Shown in pieces: positions 10,145 to 20,520 of a DNA stretch of 64,000 bases. The notes below the pieces were generated by a model. That model saw only the letters and a program-made list of their open reading frames with translations. It was not told where the DNA came from and did no database searches. This DNA comes from Eptesicus fuscus (lineage: Eukaryota; Chordata; Mammalia; Chiroptera; Vespertilionidae). The stretch is from assembly GCF_027574615.1 (NCBI RefSeq), contig NC_072476.1, positions 85,676,057-85,740,056 of the forward strand. The letters run 5' to 3'. Position numbers and translations under genes: made by a program. Numbering within the stretch: position 1 is the first letter of the stretch; the number at the start of each line of letters is the position of its first letter.

Positions 10145-10640
10145 ACCCCACTGCACTTATTTTTAGCACATGGACCTGGAAATTTATGAACCGCCGTCTG
10201 TATGGTTGAGCTCTAAATGGCACCGAGGCAGCATCTGTCCATGGGACGGGATCATGTTTGATTTAAAAAATACAAGTAAGCGATAACTGCCAATATTGAG
10301 ACCATGTGAAGGCAAGGGAACAAAGCATACTTTCATTGCTAATCATGTTAACATCCACGTTGGAGGAGCACATCCACCCGTTTGGAGGAAATGCCATCGC
10401 CCCTCTGAAGATCACATCTGCCGCGGATATCGTGCAGCATGTGGTCCAGCTTTTATCTCTCCACCAGAACTTCATGTCATGACTTTCACATCTGATGCTA
10501 AATTCAGGTCACTACAAAATAAGTACAATAATTTATTTCTTTCTCGTCTCCGGTGATGTGTCCAAGATGTGTGTCCTAATAACAGAACATGAAATAAATA
10601 TTAAAGTTTTACGAGTCTATTTTTAATAATGCATCATAGC
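10145..10640. other. Candidate conserved element (coding or noncoding undecided)
   Basis: A non-repetitive block keeping several CpGs (around 10360, 10378, 10421-10431) in an AT-rich setting, ending in AATAAA (10593-10598) and an AT-rich stretch. It could be a CNE, or a terminal exon or retrocopy remnant around the small frame described separately. Confidence 0.35.
10300..10482 (+). other. Small open frame with protein-like pattern, unverified
   Basis: An open frame of 60 codons ends in TGA at 480-482; its first ATG is at 10345, giving 45 residues. The ATG-initiated part has an amphipathic tail (ADIVQHVVQLLSLHQNFMS) and a balanced composition unlike the low-complexity frames elsewhere. It has CpG-containing codons and an AATAAA 110 bases downstream. 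I do not recognise the peptide. A frame this long is common by chance in 64 kb, so this is a weak candidate only. Confidence 0.15.
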
Positions 10641-11455
10641 CAATGGAAGGCCAGCCAGTTTCCAATTCAGATAGACAGCTGATCTTTCTCATAGATGGAA
10701 ATGTTATGTCAATCATATAAGGATACTTGTGTAATCTTATTTGGGGGCAGGCCAATGGTTCCATTGTGGCAATGCGTCTTTGACCCTAAGGATGAGTTAA
10801 AGGGTGAATAACTTTGTGGACACAGATGTGATCTATTACGATGGGGATTATGTCAGAGACCAACTTTCTGTCATAGGAGGATTCCCAAAACACCCAAGCT
10901 TGGGTGGTTGAGGCTCCCTGATTCCAGCATAGGCTTTCATCAGTGGTAAATAACATTAAGCCAAAAGTAAAATATATTTCCTCCAAAGGACCTTCTGAGA
11001 ATACACTGTGTTATCTCTGTGTCCGTCCAGTTAGTGTCTCCTATGCCCTCTAACTTGGCAAGCTTGATCTCTGCCCGCCTTTGTGGGTTCACAGGTGGTC
11101 ACTCACAGGGGCTTCTCAGTTCATGACCTTACTTGCTTCATCACTGTCTATATTCCAGACACCAGCTCTCCACAGAGTTTTGAGATATCCCTGTTGGAGA
11201 ATGAATGCTCTGTGTTCATCCAAATTCATGTCTCTTAGGCTGCTGTCCTTTCTGCTCGGAGGACCCACCCACTTGGTAATGGTTGGGGGGCATTTTGAAG
11301 TACAGCAAAGAGAGAAGGAACAAGTCCTCTCCACACCAGCCTGTGCCAGGCCTTTGTGCTTGGCTTTAGCCCAGAGTGGTAAGAGTGAGGTGGTATTTGG
11401 ACTTTACCCTTGGGATCATCTCCAATAAGGGTGTTTAGCTCACAGGGAGTCAAAG
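10641..11455. other. Unique sequence, nothing recognised
   Basis: No gene or repeat recognised. Confidence 0.45.
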
Positions 11456-11730
11456 GCCCCTAAATTCTACCTGATTCCCAATTACCGTGTCCAGTTACAA
11501 TTATTGTTGTAATTAATCATTGCAAAGAGGTGGCGATGCAAATTTCCTTACAACTGGCATGTGCATCAAACAGGAATGTTACCAAATCAAAATAAATCTG
11601 TCTTTACGTCATATTTTTTGGACGGGGACTGAAAGGAACTTTGAAGTGGGAGGCAGCTTCTGGAAACATTATGACCCACATGGGACAGGCTCCTCAGAGA
11701 GCAGCGTCTGCCTCACGCTGTAATTCCATG
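11456..11730. other. Candidate conserved noncoding element with POU octamer
   Basis: A non-repetitive AT-rich block with TGTAATTAATCATTGCAAAG followed by a perfect ATGCAAAT octamer (11536-11543) and CpG-containing words (GGCGATGC, TTTACGTCAT). The clustering of homeodomain, POU and CREB-like words is enhancer-like. Inference from motif content only. Confidence 0.4.
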
Positions 11731-12459
11731 CCATGGAGTTTTATCCTGTTCCACAGTCTCTGAGCAGGAGAACAAAAGGAGATAACACAGCTCATGTATA
11801 AACCACATGTGTGTCTGAGCACTGCCCAGGATGAGAAGGGACGACTCCACCCATGGTCTGTTTTCTGGAAGGCTGAGGAGCATCAACAGGGTAGGAATGG
11901 GAACCAAGGGAACCATTCCCCTGTGGTGAGGGCACTGGGGTTGGCCTGGGTCAGGAGGAGCCATGAAAGCAACGGCCACTACCACCTATGATGCACAGTT
12001 TTCACCAGACGTGTACATGAACAGGGCCCGCCTGCAGACTGGCCACTCACTGTCCTGATGTCAACTCACAGGCACCACGTAAAGCTCGATGGCAGGCCAG
12101 GCACCGAGGAGCGAAGAACCAGAGGGGCTGTTGATTTTGAGGAGGAAAGGGGAAAAAGCTGCCATTTTTGGTGTCTGCTTTCCTTGGCATAATTCTTTCT
12201 CTCCTGTTTTCTTCTCAAAGTTTTGCCTAATTTCCCACCAAGGAGCTTGCAGGAGCTGATGTTTATTAAATCAGTTGCAAGAAAATACCAGGTCAAGGCT
12301 GTGAATGAAACCAGGGCTAACTCACATTTCACACTGGGGCTATGAAGAGGCACAAAGATGTGCGGCTGACCAGTTGCCTTTCCCTCCTTGGGAAGTCCTT
12401 GGAAAGGTTCTCTGGTCCCCACCCCATATGATTATTGCAATACATGTAAACACCCATCT
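11731..12459. other. Unique sequence, nothing recognised
   Basis: No gene, exon or transposable element recognised. Confidence 0.45.
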
Positions 12460-12674
12460 AAAAAATTATATATATGTATTTATTGATTTCAGAGAGGAAG
12501 GGAGAGGGAGTTAGAAACACCAATGATGAGAGAGAATCATTGACCGGCTGCCTCCTGTACAATACCCATTGGGGGTCAAACCCACAACCAGGGCATGTGC
12601 CCTGACCAGGAATTGAACCATTACCTCTTGGTCCATAGGTTGACGCTCAACCACTGAGCCATGCTGGCTGGTTC
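12460..12674 (-). mobile_element. VES-type SINE, minus orientation
   Basis: Read on the minus strand it has the tRNA-like head (GGCTCAGTGGTTGAGCGTC region and a B-box-like GGTTCAATTCC near 12610-12620), the VES body, and the 'tgatttcagagaggaagg' tail region with an A/T-rich 3' end at the low-coordinate side. It lies directly beside a second minus-strand copy. Confidence 0.88.
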
Positions 12675-12679
12675 AACAT

Positions 12680-12711
12680 TTTTAAAAAATATATTTTTAT
12701 TGATTTCAGAG

Positions 12712-12775
<64 letters not shown>

Positions 12776-12836
12776 ATCAATGATGAGAGAGAATGCAGGC
12801 TGATGCTCTATCTACTGAGCTAAACTAGCTAGGGCT
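12680..12836 (-). mobile_element. Internally deleted VES-type SINE with (GA)n, minus orientation
   Basis: The same tail region as the neighbouring copy (TATTTTTATTGATTTCAGAG) is followed by a 50-base GA tract (12716-12773) and a short head remnant (CTCTATCTACTGAGC), with most of the tRNA-related middle missing. The two copies in tandem, same strand, suggest insertion of one SINE into the tail of another, followed by GA expansion and deletion. Confidence 0.78.
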
Positions 12837-13700
12837 GGGCCATCATTTTTTAATGAGAAAGAGGAGTTCTGTAATCAGAAAAAAATGTAATATTGCAAAT
12901 ATATTTGGAATAAATTCTCCTTCAAGCTACAAACGTAATTGTACAGGGTTTTTCTGAGATTGAGATTTATACCCAGAATGTCCTTTAACACCAGACACAA
13001 TTCCTGTGTGTATATGTTCCAGCCCATGTGGGAGGTGCAGGGCAAGCACGAGGAGGTCACGTTCAGATCCACTCTCATACCATTGTGGGTGTGCATCAAG
13101 GATAGATAACAATCCTCATGAGAATGCAGGGAAATTACTATTTTGGGGTCACACTAACGCATGCCATGTGTAGTTTGTCTTGGAGACCACAAAGGCAAGC
13201 ATCTTGTTCTTTAAGGTTCTGGGGTGGCCAGAGAACTCTGTCTTCAGGAGGGAGTAAGTATCTCTGGAGCAGGTGGGCAGAGGAGCTGAGGTGTTATTCA
13301 TAGTGTCTATCCACCTTTTCCTTCTAGCCATCCTACCTACTGAAGGGTGTGGGGCAAGAAAGGACACACTGAAGAACAGTGCTCCTATGGGGAACCCTTT
13401 AAAGCCCTTGGTTGGCCATGGTGAGCCATTGTTGAAATGGAAGTACAGTTTCCAGTCTTTATACCTCATGGATTTGCTCTCCCATGAATGCAGCAACTTC
13501 ACATGTCTCCCTCTTAAAGCTTCAAAACCCTCACTCTCCCCTAATCAGACAAGCACCTCCTTGTCTGAGCCTGGGACCTCTTCATTGGTTACTACTGATC
13601 TACCCTCTCCTGTGATGGGGGGAAGGGGAGGAAGTGTCCCTGCCTGAGACCAGATCCCCAAACTGCTGGGGACCCTGTGTCCTTCCTTCCTTTAAAGACT
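12837..13700. other. Unique sequence, nothing recognised
   Basis: No gene or repeat recognised. Frames on both strands have no recognisable domain. Confidence 0.45.
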
Positions 13701-13799
13701 CAACTGGCTTTGCCATGCACAGCCTTTCTTTTCTACATTATGTTTATTTTTTCTCTCTCCTGTGTCATTTTCATCTGCATACATACATAATACTCTAAT

Positions 13800-14800
13800 A
13801 TCTCCCTTCTAAAATGAATAAACAAATGCCCTGCTGTCTTGATTTCATGTCCCCATTTAACTGTGTCTTCATTCAAAACATATTCAAAAACTTCTCTAAC
13901 TTGGTGTCTACTTTGCCACCATCCATTCTCTTCCAAATTCCCTCCAATGAGGCTGTATTCATCATCTTGCACCTACCCAGCTCCCACCGAGCTCACCAAC
14001 ACCTCCATTGTGCAAACAGGATAGTTCATTGTCCCTTTGCTTCCGTTTCCTTCTGCCTCTCTGCACATTTGGCAGAGCTGACCTCCTGAGTCCTGGGAGC
14101 TGGAAAGCCCTTTCCAACTTGGCTCCCAGAATGGCTTACTTCCCCTACCCTTTCCCACACACTGGCCATCTCCTTACAGGCATTTCTATTGGCCTTCCTG
14201 GCCACTGATTCTGGGGCATTTCATGGATCATCTTCTGTCTCTAGTTCTACTCTCCCTAGGTGACCTCATCCACTTAATGACTTTAAATAGCATCGATGTG
14301 CAGATGACCCCAGATATGTGCTCTGTCGCCTGGGCCTCACTCACTGTCCTCTGCAGGGCTCCAGGTGGGGTGTCTAGCTAAAGTGTCCATGGAGAGTCCT
14401 TGATCCCCTCCACCTCACAGCTGCCCCATACCTGTCCCCTGTGAAAGAAACCAGACTGCTGCTCCCCTAGGTGTGCAGGAAACTAGGGGCTATCTTCAAC
14501 CTTTCTCTTTCCTTCACCCCACAGCCTGTAGGTCAGTAAGCCCTGTTGTCTCTACATCCAACATCACCCCCGAATCCCACCACTTCTGATCCTTTCCCCA
14601 CCCCATCTACCGCCCTGGCCCTGGTCCCATCCACCATCTCTTACTCAGATCACTGTGAAAACCTCCCCTGACCCCCCCAGGTCTCTCTACTGAGTGGTAC
14701 TGGTAGCCTGGGAGGGATTTTTAAAAATGTAACTCATACTACCCTATTCCTATCATTAGGAGCTCCCAATGGTGTCCCTGGACAAAAATAAAACAACATC
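13800..14800 (+). mobile_element. L2 LINE fragment, plus orientation (decayed ORF)
   Basis: A pyrimidine-rich stretch matches the plus strand of the L2 reverse-transcriptase region as I know it: an early piece near 13935-14000, the 'ctaggtgacctcatccacttaatgactttaaatagc' segment near 14257-14290, and a terminal CTCCCAATGGTGTCCCTGG segment (14762-14780). The reading frame is broken by many stops and indels. L2 is an extinct CR1-type LINE and this copy cannot be active. Boundaries are approximate. Confidence 0.65.
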
Positions 14801-14989
14801 AACAACAACACGCACACACAAACACACCACACACTTTTCACTGTGCTTTATAAGAAAGGGCATGAAGTGTCCATGTCAGAAATGGGAGGAAAGCCTACCC
14901 TTTACAGCAATAACCTGCTCAGGCCCCCACACAATCTTCTATGCAGTGGTAACTAATATATTTTTAGCAGTTCAATTCCTGGATGGCAG

Positions 14990-15165
14990 GAGAAGTAACA
15001 AGCGCTGTCATGCATCATCATGTCCACCTTAAGAAGTAGGCACCATTATTATTCCCACTCTACAGATGAGGAAACTGCAGTGAGAAGAGGCTAAGCAACT
15101 TGCCCAAGGGACACAGTTTATAGATGGTGGAATTATGCTTTGAACCTCATGCAGGACAGCTTATA
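14990..15165 (-). repeat. MIR fragment, minus orientation
   Basis: The plus strand shows the antisense MIR core: ATTATTATTCCCACTC, CAGATGAGGAAACTG, AAGCAACTTGCCCAAGG, then ACACAG and a TTGAACCT end. Good preservation for an ancient SINE. Confidence 0.85.
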
Positions 15166-15740
15166 CTGAGGTGAAGATGGATGTGCCTTGTGGATGAACA
15201 TCTGAGCAGGGGCAGGCAGCCAGCCTCAGGAGAGCTCAGAAGGGTGCTCACAGGGATGGGGCCAAGGGCCTGGTTTTTGTCCTATCAACACATTCTATGA
15301 TGGAGTCATAGGAGGGCTTACTTTGGATGAAGTGCTCTCTCAGGCACATGGAGAACCAAAGGCTGAGGCTATCTGGGCAGGACTCAATAACCAGGAGTGT
15401 TCCTCTGGTACTCATGGGGCATCTGAATGGCATCACCATGTCCATCACACATCCCTGCTGTTTGCTCCAGAGCCTTCACGTAATCCCCACGCGGTGTGCA
15501 CAGGCTCCTTTTATGTCAGTGTTGGGAGCGGGAGAGGGCCTGGAGCTTGGAAAAGCACCCGTGGCTGATACATGCTCACTTGACAAGCAGAGAGGGCATC
15601 ACACACGTCACATTGCCCTCAGCAGTTTGTGCCCAAGCAGGCCTGGGCATCCATTTAATAGAGTCGTAACCCCTTTCCCCAGAACTGCCCACCTGGCACT
15701 CACTCCTTCTTGCATTATTAACAGGAACAACTCGATTCTT
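15166..15740. other. Unique sequence, nothing recognised
   Basis: No gene or repeat recognised. Confidence 0.45.
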
Positions 15741-16327
15741 TACCTGGGGAGTTTTAAGAATTAATGAGGAGAATTGAAAAGTGTGATTGGGTCACTGGGA
15801 TAACACAGGCTTTGCAGGACGACACAGCCCTGGTGCTGATGGCATGGATTTGAGTTTCCTGTGGACATGCCCAAGGCCGTTTCTGTCTGGCTTTCATGGT
15901 GAGTTATGTTATCTGAGTCCGGGAAAGGAAGGAGATGGCTCAATAGGTTAAAAGGAGTGAAGGGAAAAATTGATTTTTTCATCCAAAATGTCATCATTGC
16001 ATTGATAACAGACGGCTGTGAGATTATAAAGCTTCCTAGGCTGTGTCCACTGCAGTCAACCAGAATTCACTTAGCTTTTTTTCCCCCTCCTAATGAAAAG
16101 ATCAAGATTAATTAGCTAGCTAAACAAATCTTTATGAAATTGGGTTCTCTGTATCTACAAATGGATAATTGTTGCAGTTTATCATTATGGCTTGGCATAA
16201 ACAAAACATAAATAAAACAAAAAGCCATAAAGACAAAGCAGTTTTGCATGGTGAGTAGACACCTACTTAATCAGTGAGTTAATAGGCACCTCATCGCCTG
16301 TATGGTAATGGTGTGTAATACAAAGGT
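15741..16327. other. Candidate conserved noncoding element
   Basis: A long non-repetitive block, most motif-dense at 15960-16320, with AGATTAATTAGCTAGCTAA, GGATAATTG and several ATAAA and TAATCA words. It directly abuts a young SINE whose target duplication marks its right edge. The texture is that of a homeodomain-rich enhancer. Not tested by alignment. Confidence 0.4.
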
Positions 16328-16341
16328 GATCAAAGATTTTT

Positions 16342-16551
16342 AAAAAAATATATATTTTATTGATTTTTTTACAGAGAGGAACAGAGTGTCAGAAACATCG
16401 ATGAGAGAGAAACATCCATCAGCCGCCTCCTGCACACCTTTTACTGGGGATGTGCCTGCAACCAAGGTACATGCCCGTGACCGGAATCGAACCTGGGACC
16501 TTTCAGTCCACAGGCCGACACTCTATCCACTGAGCCAAACCAGTTAGGGCC
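16342..16551 (-). mobile_element. VES-type SINE with intact 14-bp TSD, minus orientation
   Basis: A full-length VES-like copy lies between two identical copies of GATCAAAGATTTTT (16328-16341 and 16552-16565). The minus strand gives CCCTAACTGGTTTGGCTCAG as head, a B-box-like GGTTCGATTCC, and an A-rich tail at the low-coordinate end. The perfect TSD indicates a young, L1-driven insertion. Confidence 0.95.
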
Positions 16552-16609
16552 GATCAAAGATTTTTCCACATCTTCCTGGGGTCTCTGGCTTTCCACTTTT
16601 ATGAAGCAA

Positions 16610-17443
16610 CTAGTTGCCCGGTGCATGAAATTTGTGCACTGGGGGTGGGGGGTGTTCCTCAGCCCAGCCTGCACCCTCTCCAATCTGGGACCCCTCGAAG
16701 GATGTCCTACTGCCGGTTTACAGGGATTGGGCCTAAACCAGCAGTTGGACATCCCTCTCACAATCCTGCCTGCCTGCCTGCCTGATTGCCCCTAACCACT
16801 CTGCATGCTGGCTTGCTTGCCCCCAACTGCCCCCTGCCAATGGCCTGCTCACCCCCAAATGCCCCCCTGCCAGCCAGATCACCCCCAACTGCCCCCACCT
16901 TCCCTCCCCACTGGCCTGCTCACCCCCAACTGACCCCTGCTGGCTTGCTCACTCCAAACTGCCCCCCCTCCCCCGCTGTCCTGATCACCTCCAACTGACC
17001 CCCACTGATGGCCTGCTCACCCCCAACTGGCCCCTGCTGGTCTGCTTACCCCCAACGGCCCCTGCTGTTCCATCCTGGCCTGATCACCCCCTGGCGACCC
17101 AAGGTCCCAGCCCCTCCTTTTTTTCTTTTTCTTTTTTCTTTTTTTTCCCCAGTGCCTCCTTGAGTGGAGGCCAGGGCCAGTTGGAAGCAAGTATCTAGGA
17201 TTTACTTATCTTCTATAATTGAAACTTTGTAGCCTTGAGTGGAGGCCAGGGCCGGCCAGGGTGGGAAGCTTGGCTTCTTCCATTGCCAGGGCAACCCAAG
17301 CCTCCTGCTTGCTCCAGCTCTGTGGTGGGCCACCATCTTGGTTGGGTTAACTTGCATACTCACTCCTGATTGGCTGGTGGGTGTGACTTGTGGGTGTAGC
17401 AGAGTGATGGTTAATTTGCATGTTTCTCTTTTATTAGTGTAGA
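16610..17443 (-). mobile_element. Non-autonomous Helitron (HeliBat type), minus orientation
   Basis: On the minus strand the element begins TCTACACTAATAAAAGAG and ends with the palindrome GTGCACAAATTTCATGCAC, then CGGGCAACTAG. The flanking bases are A on the 5' side and T on the 3' side, as for Helitron insertion between A and T with no duplication. The 834-bp body has no helicase or Rep frame, so it relied on a partner. Its 3' half is a C-rich degenerate tandem array, and a 'ccttgagtggaggccaggg' segment occurs twice (about 17160 and 17234). Confidence 0.93.
16756..17112. repeat. Degenerate C-rich tandem array inside the Helitron
   Basis: About ten imperfect copies of a roughly 30-base unit of the form 'ctgctcacccccaactgcccc', preceded by four CCTG units (16766-16784) and followed by a pyrimidine tract (17117-17150). 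It is internal to the Helitron and gives rise to proline-rich chance frames. Confidence 0.85.
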
Positions 17444-18785
17444 TGGGGTGATCAGTTTCAGATTGTTCTGGAATGTCCAGTTTGGACCTCAGTGGCATTA
17501 TGGGTAGAAGCAGCACCGAAGTCAGGTCCTGAAGCTGTTTTGGATGTGTTTCCATGGAAAGAACTTTATTTCACTTATTTGGGATTTTTTTGGAAGGTGA
17601 TGGAGATTCAAGGGACTATGACTTTCCTCTCACTTCTCTTTGTGTGGAGATGGACATCTCCAAACTCCAGAGGTTTTTCTTACAGATGTGAGCTGGTTGG
17701 CTGAAAGAGGGAAGCCTCGAGTGGGCACCCCGTTCCTCCCCAGCTCTCCTCAACATTGCAACACAAAACTCAATGTGGCCATCACAGGAGTCAGCCAGCC
17801 TCCTTTAGACTCTTCATCACTTGACTTCATTCTCCAAGGACCAGAGTTTGGCTTTGTAGCCACTTATTACCCTTCTATTGTTCCCATGACTATCTTCACT
17901 TCCGGGGAGACTGAGGACCCACCCTCTGGGTTGGGGGCAGGGCTCTCTGGTTTAGAGTTTTCCTCTGGCATCTGGATTGTGCAGGCACCTGACATGCACA
18001 TGCAGAATGAATGAGTTCATGAGTCAGTGGGGTTTCTGAATAGCTCTGTAAGGCACATCAAGCTGAAGCAATCAAAAACCATAATCACTTACAGTTAAAC
18101 ACAAAGCTGTGAACTTGGCTTCTACTTAAATGCAATACGTTCTGCCTAATGTCGATACCCGAAGCATACATTTGCTTGTTTATTTCCTGTTCTCCATCTA
18201 TCTCTAAAAATGGCCTCAGTTGCTTACAGTAAAGACACACCTACCAAAAGGTTGATAAATTATACATATAAAATCAGGAATGTCAGAAGTAGAAGCAAAT
18301 GCACCAACACCAAGATTTAATATAGGTGAGATGACTGAACCCAAAATCAGGGGCATAAAAAGAAACATGACATAGGACCCATTCAATCAACAAATATGTG
18401 TTTAAACTGTTATGTTTCAGCCTCTGGGCCAGGTGCTGAGGGTGTAAAGATCAAGGGACTTGGGCCCAAACCTGAGCCTCATCCTTGACTCTCCCCGTTT
18501 TCCCAAAAGACAAATCTGACTAATCACATTGATCAGTTATTGTGGAGATTCTAAAATTCTAACTCATACATCAGGGAAGGTATTTTCCCCCTTAAAATTT
18601 TAGAACAGGTATTCCCAATCTTCTTAGCCATGGGAAAACATCAGCAGCACACCCACTGACCCACTGAACATGTGGTTGTGAGTGATGGGGCCCCTGGGGA
18701 ATATCTCATGTCTGCTCAGTGCAGGCACAGATGTGGAGGATACTCTATCACTGTTTAGGGCATATACCATGATTTGTATAATTAA
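17444..18785. other. Unique sequence, possible CNE at 18040-18320
   Basis: No gene recognised. The frame at about 17640-18014 has no known domain. The stretch 18040-18320 is AT-rich and motif-dense. A short L2-like piece near 18450-18500 is possible but not secure. Confidence 0.4.
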
Positions 18786-19012
18786 AGTAATTTAAAAATA
18801 CCTGATGTAAATTATGGATTTGGGTGATAATGACTCATCCATGTAAGTTCATTGATAGTAATAAGACACCACTCTGGTGTGGGATGTGGATGGAGGGGAA
18901 GGCTGAGCATGTATGAGGCAGGGCATATGGGAACTTGCTGCACTTCCATTCAATGTTGCTGTGAAATGAAAATTACTCTAAAAATAAAATTTATTAAAAT
19001 ATAAACAATATC
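18786..19012 (+). mobile_element. L1 3' UTR end (older L1M-type), plus orientation
   Basis: The sequence follows the 3' terminal part of an L1M-class 3' UTR: 'aattatggatttgggtgataatg', ACCACTCTGGTGTGGGATG, 'tatgggaacttgctgcactt', ending CTAAAAATAAAATTTATTAA as an A-rich tail. It is the only L1 piece in plus orientation here. Confidence 0.72.
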
Positions 19013-19289
19013 AGAAACAATCAAAACATCCCTAAAACTATGATTTCCCCAACTGCGTGCTGTGGTCTGAGATCTGGATCCTCCCTGGATCTCCTTCCTC
19101 AGGCCGCATCTGTGCTGCTCCCTTTTAGCTCTTGAACTTCAGATCTTTCCATCATGTGTCAAAATAAATACAGCCTTTTGGTTCTAGAATACCTTTATCA
19201 TCCCTCATTGCCCACAGACTTCACAGGAGCCATACCTTTCGTCTCCACAAGAAAAAAGAAGGCTGTGATCTCCATATTGCAACACTTTT
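19013..19289. other. Unique sequence, nothing recognised
   Basis: No gene or repeat recognised. Confidence 0.4.
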
Positions 19290-19640
19290 ATTTACCTTAT
19301 CTGTAATATAATTAATAGATGACTGTGTGGAGATCAAGGCACTTTCAAAGGGAATGAGACAGCTTCATATGAAACTTGCTCTTTTGAATTAGTCCAGGCC
19401 TCTATCAAAGTCTGTGTGATAATTCTTGTAAATGCTGGTGTTCTGAATCTGTATCTTTTAACCTGTACGTACCATTTTAACACACTACGTTTCAAAGACA
19501 TTGAAGGCTGGTCTAATTTGTATTACAGAATTATGTGATAATCGGCAAGCAGCACATCATATGATTTCTTCAAATTAATATGGAAGCTTATTATAAAGAC
19601 ATTCACAGAGATATTATATAGTCATCACAAAAGGGCTATG
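19290..19640. other. Candidate conserved noncoding element
   Basis: A non-repetitive AT-rich block with dense homeodomain, GATA-like and TCF/LEF-like words (TAATATAATTAATAG, TTATCTG, CTATCAAAG) and isolated CpGs (GTACGTACC). Enhancer-like by texture; not aligned. Confidence 0.38.
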
Positions 19641-20219
19641 ATGGATAGAAAACACAGTCTCAAGTGAAAACCTTCCAGTGTCCTACAGCCAGATTCTGCC
19701 ATGGATATTTGGATTTTGAAACTGCCTTTGGCAGGATCCGGAGGTTCTGCAGCATCTGAGGTTGCCTCACCATGGACATGAACAATCACAACTCGTCAAC
19801 ATTTGAACCTCCAGTGTGCTTGTTTACAGATTCTCCTTTGTTTAATTTGAGCAAATAAAATTGTTTTATAAACTTTGATTTTATAACTAGTACTGTTCCT
19901 CTCAGTGGTCATCCCATGGGCTTTCTTAATCATTCATTCACTAGTGTTATGTGTTTGGTGCCATAACATGTGAGCTAGGCCTTTATCCTGACGCTGCTTC
20001 TGTCGAAGAGAGGAAATTGTGCTGTGGTTAGAGAGAGATTGAAACAGCCACGAAGTAGAAGCACACAGCATTACATTCCTGTGCGGTTAACAGAATCATG
20101 GTCATGTGTGAGTTACAGCCACCAGCCAGGGAGCTACATTAGAACAAATAGCAGGGCCTTCTTTTTCCTATTGGAAGCTGCATTTCTGTAGCTCATCGGG
20201 GTTGAATTAGGGAGGGAGG
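19641..20219. other. Unique sequence, nothing recognised
   Basis: No gene or repeat recognised. The AT-rich stretch 19820-19900 is simple. Confidence 0.4.
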
Positions 20220-20400
20220 TTACACTTCCTGCAGAAACTTCCTAAGTCTTCCCTGACCCCTCTTCCCTCTATCCCTGCCCTCCCCAATGCACAGCGTCCC
20301 CTTGGCCAAGCACAGCCTTCTCCCCAATGTCCCTCCTTTCATGGATTCCAGTTTTCCTCTTATTTGCTGGGAGGGTAGGTTGACTGTGGGTCAGGAACTG
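20220..20400 (+). repeat. Probable L2 3' UTR fragment, plus orientation
   Basis: The pyrimidine-rich 'cttcctaagtcttccctgacccc' and the clauses after it resemble the L2 3' UTR. Short and diverged; boundaries uncertain. Confidence 0.4.
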
Positions 20401-20429
20401 TTAATTCCCTCTTGATGTGTGAGCATTTT

Positions 20430-20520
20430 GGGGCTCTGAAAACAAAGCAACACACACTTGGTGATTTATAACAACAGATGTTTATGTCCTCAGAGCTCTA
20501 GAGGCCAGGCCTCTTCCAGG
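20430..20520 (-). repeat. MLT1-like LTR fragment, minus orientation
   Basis: The plus strand resembles the antisense 3' part of an MLT1-type (MaLR) LTR: 'gatttataacaacagatgttta' then CTCAGAGCTCTAGAGGCC. These are remnants of an extinct endogenous retrovirus-like family with no coding capacity here. Confidence 0.5.

Noticed and set aside
12600..12670. tRNA genes at the VES heads (5.6, 12.6, 16.5, 22.3, 26.4, 28.6 and 62.8 kb)
   Set aside because: A- and B-box-like words are present, but the cloverleaf is not maintained and each lies at the head of a SINE with body and tail.
13800..14800. L2 region as an intact reverse transcriptase gene
   Set aside because: The frame is broken by many stops and indels. 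It is an old fossil.
15327..15764. 145-codon frame at 15.3-15.8 kb as a gene
   Set aside because: No recognisable domain, overlapping frames on the same and opposite strands, and no splice or promoter context.
16601..16998. Proline-rich frames at 16.6-17.0 kb
   Set aside because: They are translations of the C-rich tandem array in the Helitron.
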